DNA of 62,150 nt from an uncultured Phascolarctobacterium sp. (GTDB taxonomy: Bacteria; Bacillota; Negativicutes; Acidaminococcales; Acidaminococcaceae), in contig CASEIL010000008.1 of NCBI GenBank assembly GCA_949288065.1, positions 1 to 62,150 of the forward strand, written 5' to 3'. The notes under the pieces were generated by a model. It ran no database searches. It was not told the DNA's origin and saw only the letters and a list, made by a program, of their open reading frames with translations. Each line of letters starts with the position of its first letter. The stretch's first letter is position 1. Made by a program: the position numbers and the translations under genes. This document shows positions 1 through 8,160 of the stretch, one piece after another.

Positions 1-1
1 C

Positions 2-904
2 GACGGCGAAGTTTGGGTAGGCGACCGCCTGCTTTCCTCGCCGAAAAAGCACCATTACACACCGCCCGAAAACCGTAATTTCGGCATGGTGTTTCAGGCC
101 TTTGCTGTGTGGCCGCACATGAGCGTGTATGAAAACGTAGCCTTTCCGCTGCGTTTGCGCAAGCTGCCTGCGGCAGAAATTGAGCAGCGCACCAAAGATG
201 CGCTGACAGCGACCAATCTTTTAAAGGCGGCTAACGAAAGTCCGGCCAGCCTTTCCGGCGGTGGCAAGCAGCGCGTGGCATTGGCGCGTGCGCTGGCCAT
301 TAACCCGGACGTAATGCTGCTGGACGAGCCGCTTTCCAGCCTTGACCCGCATCTGCGCGAGGAAATGCGCTTTGAGATTAAGGACTTGCAGCGTAAATAC
401 GGCTTTTCCATTATTTACGTTACGCACGACCAGTCGGAAGCCATGGCGCTTTCGGACCGCATTCTGGTTATGAAGCTGGGCGTAATGCAGCAGATTGATT
501 CGCCGCTTGATGTTTATAACCATCCGGCTAATAAATTTGTTTTCAGCTTCATTGGCGTATCCAGCTTTACCGACGTGGTGTGGAACAACGGCGCTGCGCA
601 TATTAAAGGCTCTGCGCATCCGCTGCCTGCCGGGCTTGTAGTGCCGGAGCGCATGAAGGGCGAGGAGGTATTTAACCTTGCCAGCCGCCCGACGGAAATT
701 AAATTTACTAATGAAAACGACCCCAACGCCGTACGCGGCGAAGTGCTGCGCAAAGCCTTCCTTGGCGAAATTGTTGATTACCTTGTAAAAATCGGCGACC
801 AGGAAGTGCGCGTACAAATCGGCCGCCGCGACCCGGGCCCGGAAGCCGGAGAAAATTGCTGCCTGCACTTCCTCCGCCCCTTCTGGTACAAGGTTAACGA
901 ATAA
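2..904 (+). CDS. ABC transporter ATP-binding protein, 5' end outside window
   Basis: Energises an ABC importer of the spermidine/iron/phosphonate type. The frame is open from base 2, so the N-terminus with Walker A lies upstream. Visible are the Q-loop region (MVFQAFAVWPHMSV), a signature LSGGGKQRVALARA, Walker B (VMLLDEPLSSLD) and the switch histidine (YVTHDQSEAM), followed by a TOBE-like C-terminal domain over the last 80 or so residues. The signature reads LSGGGKQ where LSGGQQQ is usual. An ATG at 86 lies inside the ABC domain and is not the start. The substrate cannot be told from this fragment. A strong hairpin follows the stop. Confidence 0.85.
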   Translation, partial: DGEVWVGDRLLSSPKKHHYTPPENRNFGMVFQAFAVWPHMSVYENVAFPLRLRKLPAAEIEQRTKDALTATNLLKAANESPASLSGGGKQRVALARALAINPDVMLLDEPLSSLDPHLREEMRFEIKDLQRKYGFSIIYVTHDQSEAMALSDRILVMKLGVMQQIDSPLDVYNHPANKFVFSFIGVSSFTDVVWNNGAAHIKGSAHPLPAGLVVPERMKGEEVFNLASRPTEIKFTNENDPNAVRGEVLRKAFLGEIVDYLVKIGDQEVRVQIGRRDPGPEAGENCCLHFLRPFWYKVNE

Positions 905-936
905 GTTGAAAGTAATTTAATACAGAGCAAAGTAAA

Positions 937-971
937 AACCCACCACCTGCTTGAAGGTGGTGGGTTTGTGT
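937..971. terminator. Bidirectional intrinsic terminator
   Basis: A 12-bp stem (AACCCACCACCT, 937-948, with its complement at 955-966) closes a 6-nt loop and has T-rich sequence on one side and A-rich on the other. It sits between the convergent ABC ATPase and DMT transporter genes and can serve both. Confidence 0.8.
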
Positions 972-995
972 TTTGTTTATAGAGTTTTAATATTC

Positions 996-1895
996 CTACT
1001 TCCTCTCCGGCATCTGCGCCAGCAGGATGGCTGCAAAGACTAAAGCGCAGCCGCAAATTTCGCGCAGGGAAAGGGTTTCGCCTAAGAACATCCAGCCTGC
1101 GAGTACGGAAAAGACGGATTCCAAGCTGAGGAGGATGGAGGCGAGGATGACGTTAACGTATTTTTGCCCGGCGATTTGCAGGGTGTAGGCAATGCCGCAG
1201 CTCATAATGCCGGCGTAGGCTAAAGGCATCCACGCGGCGGCAACGGCGGTGAACGTGGGCTGCTCCCACAGTACAATGGCAGGCGTGCTTAAAACGCCGC
1301 ACACAAAAAACTGAATGGCGGACATACGCACCGGGTCGGCAAGCTGGGTAAAGCGTTCAATCGTCATAATGTGTACGGCAAAAGCTACGGCGCAGGCAAG
1401 GATGATTAAATCGCCTTTGTTAATGGAAAAGCCTTCGTTAATACAGATAAAGTACATGCCCACGGCGGCAACACCGACGCTTGCCCATTGGATTAAGGTA
1501 ACGTGCTTTTTAATTAACAGTCCCAAAATTGGGATGATGACGATGTAAAGCGCCGTTATAAAGCCTGCCTTACCGGCGCTGGTGTAAGCAATGCCGGTTT
1601 GCTGCAAAGTGCTGGCAATGGTTAAGAGCACGCCGCAGCACAAACCGCCGGTCAGCAGCTCGCTGCGCTTGTGCTTATCCTCTGTGCCCCACACGGAAAG
1701 CTGCTTGCCGGAAAGACGGTCAATCAGCGCAATGCAGGGTATTAAAAAGATAGCGCCCAAATAGGAGCGGATGCCGTTGAAGCTGAACGGGCCCAGTAAA
1801 TCGGCGCCGACGCTTTGCGCCACAAACGCCACGCCCCAGATAAATGCACATAATAACAGCATGGCAATGCCTTTTAAGCTGTTGGTTTGCTGCAT
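996..1895 (-). CDS. DMT/EamA-family permease
   Basis: Probable inner-membrane metabolite exporter or drug/metabolite transporter. The protein of 299 residues is a run of about ten hydrophobic segments in two similar halves, as in EamA transporters; the first half opens with GIAMLLLCAFIWGVAFVAQS, the classic EamA start. The ATG at 1895 is chosen because GAGGGGG lies just before it; an in-frame ATG 11 codons upstream has no such site. The substrate cannot be predicted. It stands alone and converges with the ABC ATPase gene. Confidence 0.85.
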   Translation of the reverse strand: MQQTNSLKGIAMLLLCAFIWGVAFVAQSVGADLLGPFSFNGIRSYLGAIFLIPCIALIDRLSGKQLSVWGTEDKHKRSELLTGGLCCGVLLTIASTLQQTGIAYTSAGKAGFITALYIVIIPILGLLIKKHVTLIQWASVGVAAVGMYFICINEGFSINKGDLIILACAVAFAVHIMTIERFTQLADPVRMSAIQFFVCGVLSTPAIVLWEQPTFTAVAAAWMPLAYAGIMSCGIAYTLQIAGQKYVNVILASILLSLESVFSVLAGWMFLGETLSLREICGCALVFAAILLAQMPERK

Positions 1896-1993
1896 GGAAA
1901 ATCCCCCTCGTTGTAAATTTATAAGCAAATGCAGATTAAAAATACACGTTATTATTATAGCATTTTACGGGCGTGATGTTTTCTGAAAATAAT

Positions 1994-2030
1994 AAAAAAG
2001 CGCACAGCCTTAGCTGTACGCTTTTTGTTT
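1994..2030. terminator. Intrinsic terminator
   Basis: A stem of about 13 bp with one mismatch (AAAAAGCGCACAGC, loop CTTA, GCTGTACGCTTTTT) lies just past the stop of the zinc-ribbon gene (minus strand). T-runs on both strands would let it work in both directions. Confidence 0.75.
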
Positions 2031-2035
2031 AAGCA

Positions 2036-2623
2036 TTATTTATTTTCAGGTTTAGCTTCTTCTTTGGGTTCTTCCTTAGTTTCTTCTGCTTTTTCTTCCG
2101 CAGCGGATTCAGCCGGTTTTGCTTCCGGGGTAATTACTTCTACCTCGGCTTCAGCTTCGGGCTTATGCTCAGCGGCGTCGGCAACAACCTCTGCCTCTAC
2201 GGTTTTAGCGGTTTCCACAGGCTCCATTTTAGCGCCGCATTCGCTGCAGAATTTTGCGCTTACGCCAACGGCAGCGCCGCAGTTGGGGCAGCTAACCTTC
2301 GGCTCATCGCCGTTAAAGGCGGTTGCTTTAATGCTCGAAATTTTAAATTTCAGCTCTTCTATTTCTGCCAGGCTTGCTTTAATAGCGTCGCATTCTTCTT
2401 TAAATACCTCCGGCATGCTGTCGCAGGTGTGCGATTTTTCAAAAACCATTTTACCTATTTTTTTATAGGTGTTTTCAATTTTGCTTTCTTCTTTGTTTAC
2501 CAGCATGGTAAGCTTTTGGATCTCCATTGCGGCTTCAGCCTTTTCGCCGATAGTTTTGGTAATTTCTTCGGTTTTGGTAGCCGCAGTTTTAACTATTTCG
2601 CCAAGTTTATCAAGTAATGCCAT
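2036..2623 (-). CDS. Zinc-ribbon protein with acidic tail
   Basis: Function unknown. Residues 1-105 are charged and helical, probably a coiled coil. A zinc ribbon follows with cysteines at about 112, 115, 126 and 129 (CPNCG...CSECG). From residue 135 on, the protein is a low-complexity tail of Glu, Ala, Lys and Pro. There is no signal peptide or membrane segment. The ATG is preceded by AAAGGGGG. A TATAAT-like box lies about 30 nt upstream on the minus strand. The gene is monocistronic, between two terminator-like regions. Such proteins are common in Firmicutes without an assigned job. Confidence 0.75.
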   Translation of the reverse strand: MALLDKLGEIVKTAATKTEEITKTIGEKAEAAMEIQKLTMLVNKEESKIENTYKKIGKMVFEKSHTCDSMPEVFKEECDAIKASLAEIEELKFKISSIKATAFNGDEPKVSCPNCGAAVGVSAKFCSECGAKMEPVETAKTVEAEVVADAAEHKPEAEAEVEVITPEAKPAESAAEEKAEETKEEPKEEAKPENK

Positions 2624-2722
2624 AGTAAGATCCCCCTTTATTGCTTTATAGTTTTATTATAACACATAACCCGCGGCTGCGCTGTTAATTTATGCAATTT
2701 GTGCATAAACGGCGCGGCTTTT

Positions 2723-3610
2723 TTATTGGGGCAGGCTTAGTGTTACCTGCATGCCATCGCGCAAATCCAGCGAGGTATTATCAATATTCACGGTTACGTT
2801 TTCGCCTTCAATTTTGCTAACGGCGGCGTTAAAACTTTTGTTAAGGCTGCCGCTGCTGGCGGTAAGCTGCTGCCCAACCTTTAAGCCCTGCGCCGCTTGC
2901 GCGGATATTTTAATAACGGCGCTGCAATTTTCCAAAGCGCGGATGGTGAGCACCTGCTGCCCTGCGGCGGCGATATCGCCCGTGTTAAGGAATTTTTCCG
3001 TTACGGTGCCGGTGCAGGGGCTTTCTGTTTCCAGTGCCAGCTGTTTTTGCATCAGCGCGTTGTATTTTTGTTTTAAGGCTGCCAGTAGCTTTTCTTTTTG
3101 GGCAATTTCTTCCGGCGAGCTTTGAGTGTGCTGTCCTGCGTTTTGCGCGGCGCTTAAAGCTGCTGCGGCGCCTGCTTTGGCAGTTGCGGCCTGCTCGTAC
3201 ATGCGGCGGGCAATGGCCCCCTGTTTATAAAGCGCTGCCATTTTGGTTTCCTGCGCAGCGGCTTCATTATAGCGCTGCTGTGCGGCGGCGATGGAGGCGG
3301 CGTTATTGGTCTGGCTACCGCCGCCCTGCATGGCTTTCAGCATTGCTTCGGCGCGGGCAACATCGGCAGATGTGTTTTTCAGCTCGCCTGCCAGCTGCTG
3401 GTCGTCAACGGCAAACAGCGGCTGTTCTTTGCCAATGCGGTCGCCAACCTCCAAAATCAGCCCCAGCACCTTGCCTTCGGCGGGAGCCGTAATTTTATAA
3501 ACCGGAAAATACACCTCGCCGCTGCCGAGCACGTTTTGGTTTTTATCCGCACAGGCGGCGCAAAGTGCCGTTGTTAAAATAATTGCGATAGTTAATATAA
3601 ATTTTTTCAT
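2723..3610 (-). CDS. HlyD-like membrane fusion lipoprotein
   Basis: Periplasmic adaptor of the HlyD/MacA type, normally linking an inner-membrane transporter to an outer-membrane channel. The start is MKKFILTIAIIL, with GGGGTTTATAACA before it; an upstream in-frame ATG is unlikely. A signal peptide ends in CAACADK, an imperfect lipobox. Then come a lipoyl half-motif (APAEGKVLGLILEVGD), an Ala/Gln-rich helical hairpin (about 85-190) and the second half-motif (ETESPCTGTVTEKF). No ABC or RND partner lies next to it, so it looks orphaned. It begins 49 nt after the Gx transporter gene and could be read with the rnf operon. Confidence 0.75.
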   Translation of the reverse strand: MKKFILTIAIILTTALCAACADKNQNVLGSGEVYFPVYKITAPAEGKVLGLILEVGDRIGKEQPLFAVDDQQLAGELKNTSADVARAEAMLKAMQGGGSQTNNAASIAAAQQRYNEAAAQETKMAALYKQGAIARRMYEQAATAKAGAAAALSAAQNAGQHTQSSPEEIAQKEKLLAALKQKYNALMQKQLALETESPCTGTVTEKFLNTGDIAAAGQQVLTIRALENCSAVIKISAQAAQGLKVGQQLTASSGSLNKSFNAAVSKIEGENVTVNIDNTSLDLRDGMQVTLSLPQ

Positions 3611-3659
3611 TGTTATAAACCCCGTTTTTAGTGTAGCACAAACGGGCGGCCGGTGCAAA

Positions 3660-4178
3660 TTAAACGGCGTTTATTTTTGCCAACCGCAGCAGCCTTTGGG
3701 CGATGAAGCCGGTGAGCAGCCCGAAGGGAATGGAAAGCGCGATTAAAAAGGGCAGCAGCGAAAAGAGCGCCGTGCTTTGCATTAACAGGCACGCCGCTAT
3801 GAGCTGGCCAAGGTTATGCGCGCAGGCACCGGCAACGCTGACGCCGGGCAGCGAAAATACATTGCTGCGTTTGGCTGCGTACATAACGGCAAGGCTTAAA
3901 ACCGCGCCCGTGGTGCCGATGCAGAAGGCAGGCGTAAACAGCCCGGTAAACAGCAGCGCCGTAAGCATAACGCGCACGGCAAGGTACAGCACCGTTTGCC
4001 GCAGGGGGAAGAGATACAGGCACAGCAGCGTTACGCTGTTGGCAAGCCCGGGCTTTAACCCCGGCGCGATAGTAACGGGCAGCAGGCCTTCGGCAAAGCG
4101 CAGGGCAACGGCCGCCGCTGCCAAAAGCGCAAGTATGGTTAAGGTTTTGGTTTTATTGTAAAACAGCGTCGTAGTCAT
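3660..4178 (-). CDS. Gx transporter family membrane protein
   Basis: Small integral membrane protein of 172 residues with about five hydrophobic segments, matching the family named heptaprenyl diphosphate synthase component I / Gx transporter (conserved GLKPGLANSVTL and GTTGAVLSL motifs). The family name is historical; a transport role, possibly for a cofactor precursor, is more likely than prenyl synthesis. The start overlaps the end of the NusG_II gene by 26 nt, showing coupling. In many anaerobes these genes travel together with apbE and rnf, as here. Role in Rnf biogenesis is inference. Confidence 0.8.
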   Translation of the reverse strand: MTTTLFYNKTKTLTILALLAAAAVALRFAEGLLPVTIAPGLKPGLANSVTLLCLYLFPLRQTVLYLAVRVMLTALLFTGLFTPAFCIGTTGAVLSLAVMYAAKRSNVFSLPGVSVAGACAHNLGQLIAACLLMQSTALFSLLPFLIALSIPFGLLTGFIAQRLLRLAKINAV

Positions 4179-4518
4179 GGTTGGTTTCCGTTCCGCTAAG
4201 GGTAATTACTGCGCGGCAGGGCACGCACACAATCGCCTGCCCTGCGTATGTAATAGCACCCTGCTTCTGGCACAGTTTATCCGGGCAGGGAGCGCTTATA
4301 ACGCTTACGCTATTTGCATTGCATTGTAAGTGTATAGTGCCCTCGCTTGTGGCAATGCTTAAATCCGCTGGTAAGGCGGCAAGTGGCTTGTTAACCACAG
4401 TTTGCCCGTTAACCTTTACGTTAAGCATAGTGCCGTTTTGATTATTTTGCTTATAAAAAAAGCCCACCGCTGCCAAAAGCGCCAGCAGCAGGCATAAAAT
4501 TATATCTGCTTTGCGCAT
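4153..4518 (-). CDS. NusG domain II-containing protein
   Basis: A 121-residue protein with one N-terminal membrane anchor (about residues 5-22) and an exported NusG_II-like beta domain. The conserved cysteine segment APCPDKLC, followed by VCVPCRAVI, is typical of these proteins. Despite the name it is not a transcription factor. It starts 2 nt after the apbE stop and overlaps the Gx transporter gene, so it belongs to the rnf-apbE transcript. The family commonly sits between apbE and the Gx gene, which suggests a part in flavin transfer or redox complex assembly, unproven. Confidence 0.8.
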   Translation of the reverse strand: MRKADIILCLLLALLAAVGFFYKQNNQNGTMLNVKVNGQTVVNKPLAALPADLSIATSEGTIHLQCNANSVSVISAPCPDKLCQKQGAITYAGQAIVCVPCRAVITLSGTETNHDYDAVLQ

Positions 4519-4520
4519 AG

Positions 4521-5528
4521 TTAGTCCTCCGCGCTATGCCACAGCTGCGCTAAATTAGGGCTTGCCCATACGCTGCCATCAGCATCTACTACAATGGCGG
4601 CCAGCTGCGTCCTTTGGGCAAGGTAGGTTTTAATTTCGTCATCGGTTTTTAAAAATAACAGGGTAGAATTATAATCCGCCTCCAGCGCCGTGGGGGCGAT
4701 GACGGTGACGGACTGGTGCAGATTTACGGGGTAACCAGTTTGCGGCGAGATGATGTGGTGCCAGCGCTTGCCTTCTGCTTCAAAATAACGCTGGTAATCG
4801 CCGGAGGTTGCCGCAGCCTGCCCGGGCTGTAAAATTACGGTGCCTAAAAATTTACTGCTTTGGCGCGGATGCTGCACGGCAATTACCCACGGTTTGCCGT
4901 CCGCCTTGCTGCCCAAAACTTTAATATTGCCGCCGCCGTTTATCAGCGCGGCGCTGACGGCTTTGCTTTGTTGCAGCACGTCCGCCGCCTTATCGACGGC
5001 GTAGCCCTTGGCAATAGCGCCGAGGTCAATGGTAAGGGCGGCATCTGCCTTAACGGCGGTGTTGCTTTGCGCGTTGTAGCTTAATTTATCGCGCCCGCTG
5101 TGCAGCAGGGAGTTTTTTATTGCTGCCTCAGCGGGTACGGTGCCGGTTTTACTGCCTTGCAGCCACAAATCGCTGACTTTGCCAAGGGTAATGTCCACTT
5201 CGTTATCCGGCTGGGCAGAGTAAAAACCAAGCAGAGCAGCCAAAAGCGGTGCGGGCGTAAATGCTTCGCCGCTACCAGCTTTGTTTAAACGGTACAGCGA
5301 GCCTGCGCCGCCGTCGTTAAACCTATCGGTTTGCGTAGCAATTTGCTGCATGCACTGCAAGGCGTTGTTCGTTGCCTGCTTTAAAGCGGCTTCGTCCGTG
5401 CCGTAAGCATCTATTTTAATAAAGGTGTCCATGGCAAAGCGCGTATCGCTTATTTTTACTTCGCTTTGCCCGCAGCCGCCGGTAATAAAAAGCACCAGCA
5501 GCAGCGCTAAAAGTCGATACATTTTCAT
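4521..5528 (-). CDS. apbE: FAD:protein FMN transferase (ApbE)
   Basis: Transfers FMN from FAD to a threonine of target proteins outside the cytoplasmic membrane. The 335-residue protein opens with a lipoprotein signal (LLVLFITGGC). ApbE hallmarks follow: the region DTFIKIDAYG, KGYAVDKAADVL, ALINGGGNIKVLG and ATSGDYQRYFEAEGKRWHHI with the metal-binding ISPQTGYPV segment. It overlaps the rnfB end by 4 nt. RnfG and RnfD, encoded upstream in the same operon, carry flavinylation motifs and are the obvious substrates. Confidence 0.93.
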   Translation of the reverse strand: MKMYRLLALLLVLFITGGCGQSEVKISDTRFAMDTFIKIDAYGTDEAALKQATNNALQCMQQIATQTDRFNDGGAGSLYRLNKAGSGEAFTPAPLLAALLGFYSAQPDNEVDITLGKVSDLWLQGSKTGTVPAEAAIKNSLLHSGRDKLSYNAQSNTAVKADAALTIDLGAIAKGYAVDKAADVLQQSKAVSAALINGGGNIKVLGSKADGKPWVIAVQHPRQSSKFLGTVILQPGQAAATSGDYQRYFEAEGKRWHHIISPQTGYPVNLHQSVTVIAPTALEADYNSTLLFLKTDDEIKTYLAQRTQLAAIVVDADGSVWASPNLAQLWHSAED

Positions 5529-6406
5529 TTTACGCCGCAGCTTTCTGCCAGTGGGCAGGCAGCGCAGCCTTTGGTTTTAGGCCTTGCTTCCGGCGCTTCG
5601 CCCTGCGGTGGTACGGTAAGCACAAGGCAGCCGCGCGGGCATTTTTGCGTGCATAAACCGCAGCCGGTGCATTTGGCGTAGTCTATTTTTGGTAAGTTTG
5701 CTTCCATAATAATAGCGTTATGGGGGCAGGTGCGTGCGCACAGCCCGCAGCCGATGCAGGAGGCTTTGCAGGCAGCCATGGCATCTTTGGCGTTAGCACG
5801 GTTGCTGCACAAAAGGCGCAGTGTGGAGCTGCGCGGTACTAAATGCAGCACGCCCTGCGGGCAGTTTTGCGTACACAGCCTACAGCCGGTGCATTTAGCC
5901 GGGTCAACAACCGGCAGCCCGTTTGCGCCAGGGCTTATGGCATTAAAGGGGCAGTTTTGCGCGCAGGTGCCAAGCCCCAGGCAGCCGTAGTTGCATTTGC
6001 CCGGTGCGGCAAGCAGGCTGGCGGCAAGGCGGCAATCGCGCGGCCCGTTGTAGCTATATTTTATTGTTACGTTGCCCGCGCAGCCGTTGCAGGCCAGGGC
6101 GGCCATTTGCGGCCCGCTTGCTTCTTCCTCGCCGTCATGGTTCATAATGGCGGCAATTTTATTTTTGGCAGCGGCGTCTGCCACGGCGCAGGCATTGGTT
6201 TTGGCGTTGCCCGCAGCAATGGCTTCCGCCAGAGCGGAGCAGCCGGGAAACCCGCACGCTCCGCAGTTAGCGCCCGGCAAAAGTGCTGTAACGGCGGCGA
6301 TGCGCAGGTCGGTTTTGATATGCAGGCGGCGCGAGGCCACGGCCAGCACCAGCCCGAACAGCGCGCCCAAAACGGCGGTGAGGATAATAGCGTCAAACAT
6401 AAGCAT
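5525..6406 (-). CDS. rnfB: Rnf complex subunit B, polyferredoxin
   Basis: Electron-entry subunit of the ferredoxin:NAD+ oxidoreductase. An N-terminal membrane helix (about residues 4-24) is followed by the GANCGACGFPGC cluster motif. Next come CNYGCLGLGTCAQNCP, CTGCRLCTQNCP, CIGCGLCARTCP and CTGCGLCTQKCP, so at least five iron-sulfur clusters are encoded, closer to clostridial RnfB than to the shorter proteobacterial form. The C-terminus adds CAACPLAESC. Either of two near-adjacent ATGs may be used. It lies between rnfA and apbE, overlapping the latter by 4 nt. Confidence 0.95.
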   Translation of the reverse strand: MLMFDAIILTAVLGALFGLVLAVASRRLHIKTDLRIAAVTALLPGANCGACGFPGCSALAEAIAAGNAKTNACAVADAAAKNKIAAIMNHDGEEEASGPQMAALACNGCAGNVTIKYSYNGPRDCRLAASLLAAPGKCNYGCLGLGTCAQNCPFNAISPGANGLPVVDPAKCTGCRLCTQNCPQGVLHLVPRSSTLRLLCSNRANAKDAMAACKASCIGCGLCARTCPHNAIIMEANLPKIDYAKCTGCGLCTQKCPRGCLVLTVPPQGEAPEARPKTKGCAACPLAESCGVK

Positions 6407-6412
6407 ACTCCT

Positions 6413-6988
6413 TTAATGTATACCGGCAAGACCCATCAGCGCCAGCGACATACAGCTGGCAGTAATAAGCGCAATGGGCAAATCCTTCATGACCTGCGGC
6501 AGGGCAGCGGGGTCAAGCCGCTCGCGGATGCAGGAAAAAATTACCAGCGCCAGCGTGTAGCCGATGGCTGTGCCGGCGGCGTTCACCATACTCTGCCACA
6601 GGGTGTATTCTTTTTGGATGTTCAAAAGCGCCACGCCCAAAATGGCGCAGTTGGTGGTAATCAGCGGCAAAAAGACACCCATGCCCTTATAAAGCGAGGG
6701 GCTGTGCTTTTTTAAAAACATTTCTACAAGCTGTACCAGCGAGGCAATGGCAAGAATGAAAACAATGGTTTTTAAATAATCCAGCGCCAGCGGCAGCAGC
6801 AAATAATTGTAAATAAGCCAGGTGATAAGCGCCGAAAGCAGCATTACAAAGGTAACGGCGGCGCTCATACCGGCGGCGTTGCGCATGTTTTTGGATACGC
6901 CCAGAAACGAGCAGATGCCTAAAAACTGTGCCAGCACAATGTTGGAGATGAAAATGCTGCTGAATAAAATTGCAAAAGTCCCGTCCAT
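6413..6988 (-). CDS. rnfA: Rnf complex subunit A
   Basis: Integral membrane subunit of Rnf, 191 residues, six hydrophobic segments. It begins FAILFSSIFISNIVLAQFLG and has the ITTNCAILGVALLN segment that matches RnfA/NqrE, where conserved cysteines help hold an intramembrane iron-sulfur cluster shared with RnfE. The start is 1 nt from the rnfE stop, so translation is coupled. Length is standard for the family. Confidence 0.95.
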   Translation of the reverse strand: MDGTFAILFSSIFISNIVLAQFLGICSFLGVSKNMRNAAGMSAAVTFVMLLSALITWLIYNYLLLPLALDYLKTIVFILAIASLVQLVEMFLKKHSPSLYKGMGVFLPLITTNCAILGVALLNIQKEYTLWQSMVNAAGTAIGYTLALVIFSCIRERLDPAALPQVMKDLPIALITASCMSLALMGLAGIH

Positions 6989-6989
6989 T

Positions 6990-7580
6990 TTATGCCCTCC
7001 TGTAACGCGCCAGCCAGTTCAGCGCGGCAAACAAAAAGCCCATCGTTAAAAACGCGCCCGCGGGCAGCGCAAAAAGCAGTACCGGCGGCAGCCCGGCCAT
7101 GTTTACAGGCTGGCCCAGCAAAGTGCCGCTGCCCAAAAGCTCGCGGCAGGCGGCAATTAGCGCCAGCGCAAGGGTATAGCCAAGGCCCATGCCGATGGCG
7201 TCCAGCACCGAGGCCAACAGTCCGTTTTTAGAGGCAAACGCTTCCGCGCGCCCCAAAATGATGCAGTTAACCACAATCAGCGGAATGAAAATGCCCAGCG
7301 CCTCGTAGGTGGCGGGGTAATAGGCGTGCATAACCAGTTCCGTAACCGTTACCAGTGAGGCGATAACGACGATGTAGCACGGTATGCGGATATTATCGGG
7401 GATAAAGCCCTTGATGAGCGAAATGATAAAGTTGGAGAAAATCAGCACCATGGTAAAGGCGGCGCCCATGCCCAAAGCGTTATTGAGCGAGGTGGTGGTG
7501 GCAAGCGCCGGGCACACGCCCAAAAGCTGCACGAGCAGCGGGTTTTCTTTAAAAATGCCGTTAGTTAAAATTTTAAGCAT
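6990..7580 (-). CDS. rnfE: Rnf complex subunit E
   Basis: Integral membrane subunit of Rnf, homologous to RnfA and NqrD. The start MLKILTNGIFKENPLLVQLLG is typical; GGGGGCAAGGGCA precedes it, which rejects an in-frame ATG 10 codons upstream. The protein of 196 residues has six hydrophobic stretches and the VVNCIILGRAEAFASKN motif with the cluster-ligand cysteine. Its start codon lies inside the last codons of rnfG (8-nt overlap). Confidence 0.95.
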   Translation of the reverse strand: MLKILTNGIFKENPLLVQLLGVCPALATTTSLNNALGMGAAFTMVLIFSNFIISLIKGFIPDNIRIPCYIVVIASLVTVTELVMHAYYPATYEALGIFIPLIVVNCIILGRAEAFASKNGLLASVLDAIGMGLGYTLALALIAACRELLGSGTLLGQPVNMAGLPPVLLFALPAGAFLTMGFLFAALNWLARYRRA

Positions 7581-8160
7581 TGCCCTTGCCCCCTTTTGCC
7601 GCTGCGGCATAGTTTTTTAAATAGTGTTTGCGCGCGGCGTTAATGCCGTTTACCACTGCTTTGGAGGTTATGGTAGAGGCGGTAATGGCCTGCACCTCAC
7701 GCTCCTTTTTGGCGTTTTTGCTTACTACCAAAGGTTTTGCCAGCGGCTTGCCGGTAAACTGCGCGGTAAAGGCAGGCTCGGTGCATTTTGCGCCCAGCCC
7801 AGGCGTTTCGGTCTGCTGCAAAATTTTAACGCCGGTAATGGCGGCCTGCGGGTGGCTGATGCCAACCATCAGCAAAATCTGCCCGCTGTAACCGTCAGGT
7901 GCAACGGTGTATACATAGCCGTTGGGCGCGCCGTCTTTTTCGGAGCGGATAATTTCGGTAATCATATCATCCTCCGGCAGCGGCATTTCTTCAAGGTTTA
8001 CCGCATCGGGCAGCACCTCGGCATAGCCAAGGATGATGCTCTGGTGGCGGCGCTCGGCAATAACCGGCGTCGTCAGCCCGTGGGCGTAATTTACAATAGC
8101 TGCCGACAGTCCGCAGATAATGAGCAGTACCAGCGGCAGGCGGATAAATTCTTTAAGCAT
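7573..8160 (-). CDS. rnfG: Rnf complex subunit G, flavoprotein
   Basis: Membrane-anchored periplasmic-side subunit carrying covalent FMN. One N-terminal helix (about residues 8-24) precedes the FMN-binding domain, with the family segment ETPGLGAKC. The acceptor motif, usually SGATxT, reads TASTIT at residues 160-165, so Thr165 is the likely FMN site; Ala and Ser replace the usual Gly and Ala. ApbE encoded four genes downstream would attach the flavin. Length of 195 residues is normal. The gene overlaps rnfD by 8 nt and rnfE by 8 nt. Confidence 0.93.
   Translation of the reverse strand: MLKEFIRLPLVLLIICGLSAAIVNYAHGLTTPVIAERRHQSIILGYAEVLPDAVNLEEMPLPEDDMITEIIRSEKDGAPNGYVYTVAPDGYSGQILLMVGISHPQAAITGVKILQQTETPGLGAKCTEPAFTAQFTGKPLAKPLVVSKNAKKEREVQAITASTITSKAVVNGINAARKHYLKNYAAAAKGGKGNA

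Noticed and set aside
5843..6715. A 290-codon open frame on the plus strand
   Set aside because: It lies opposite rnfB and rnfA, whose proteins are unmistakable; the translation is rich in His/Arg/Gly with no family match and is a shadow of the GC-rich codons.
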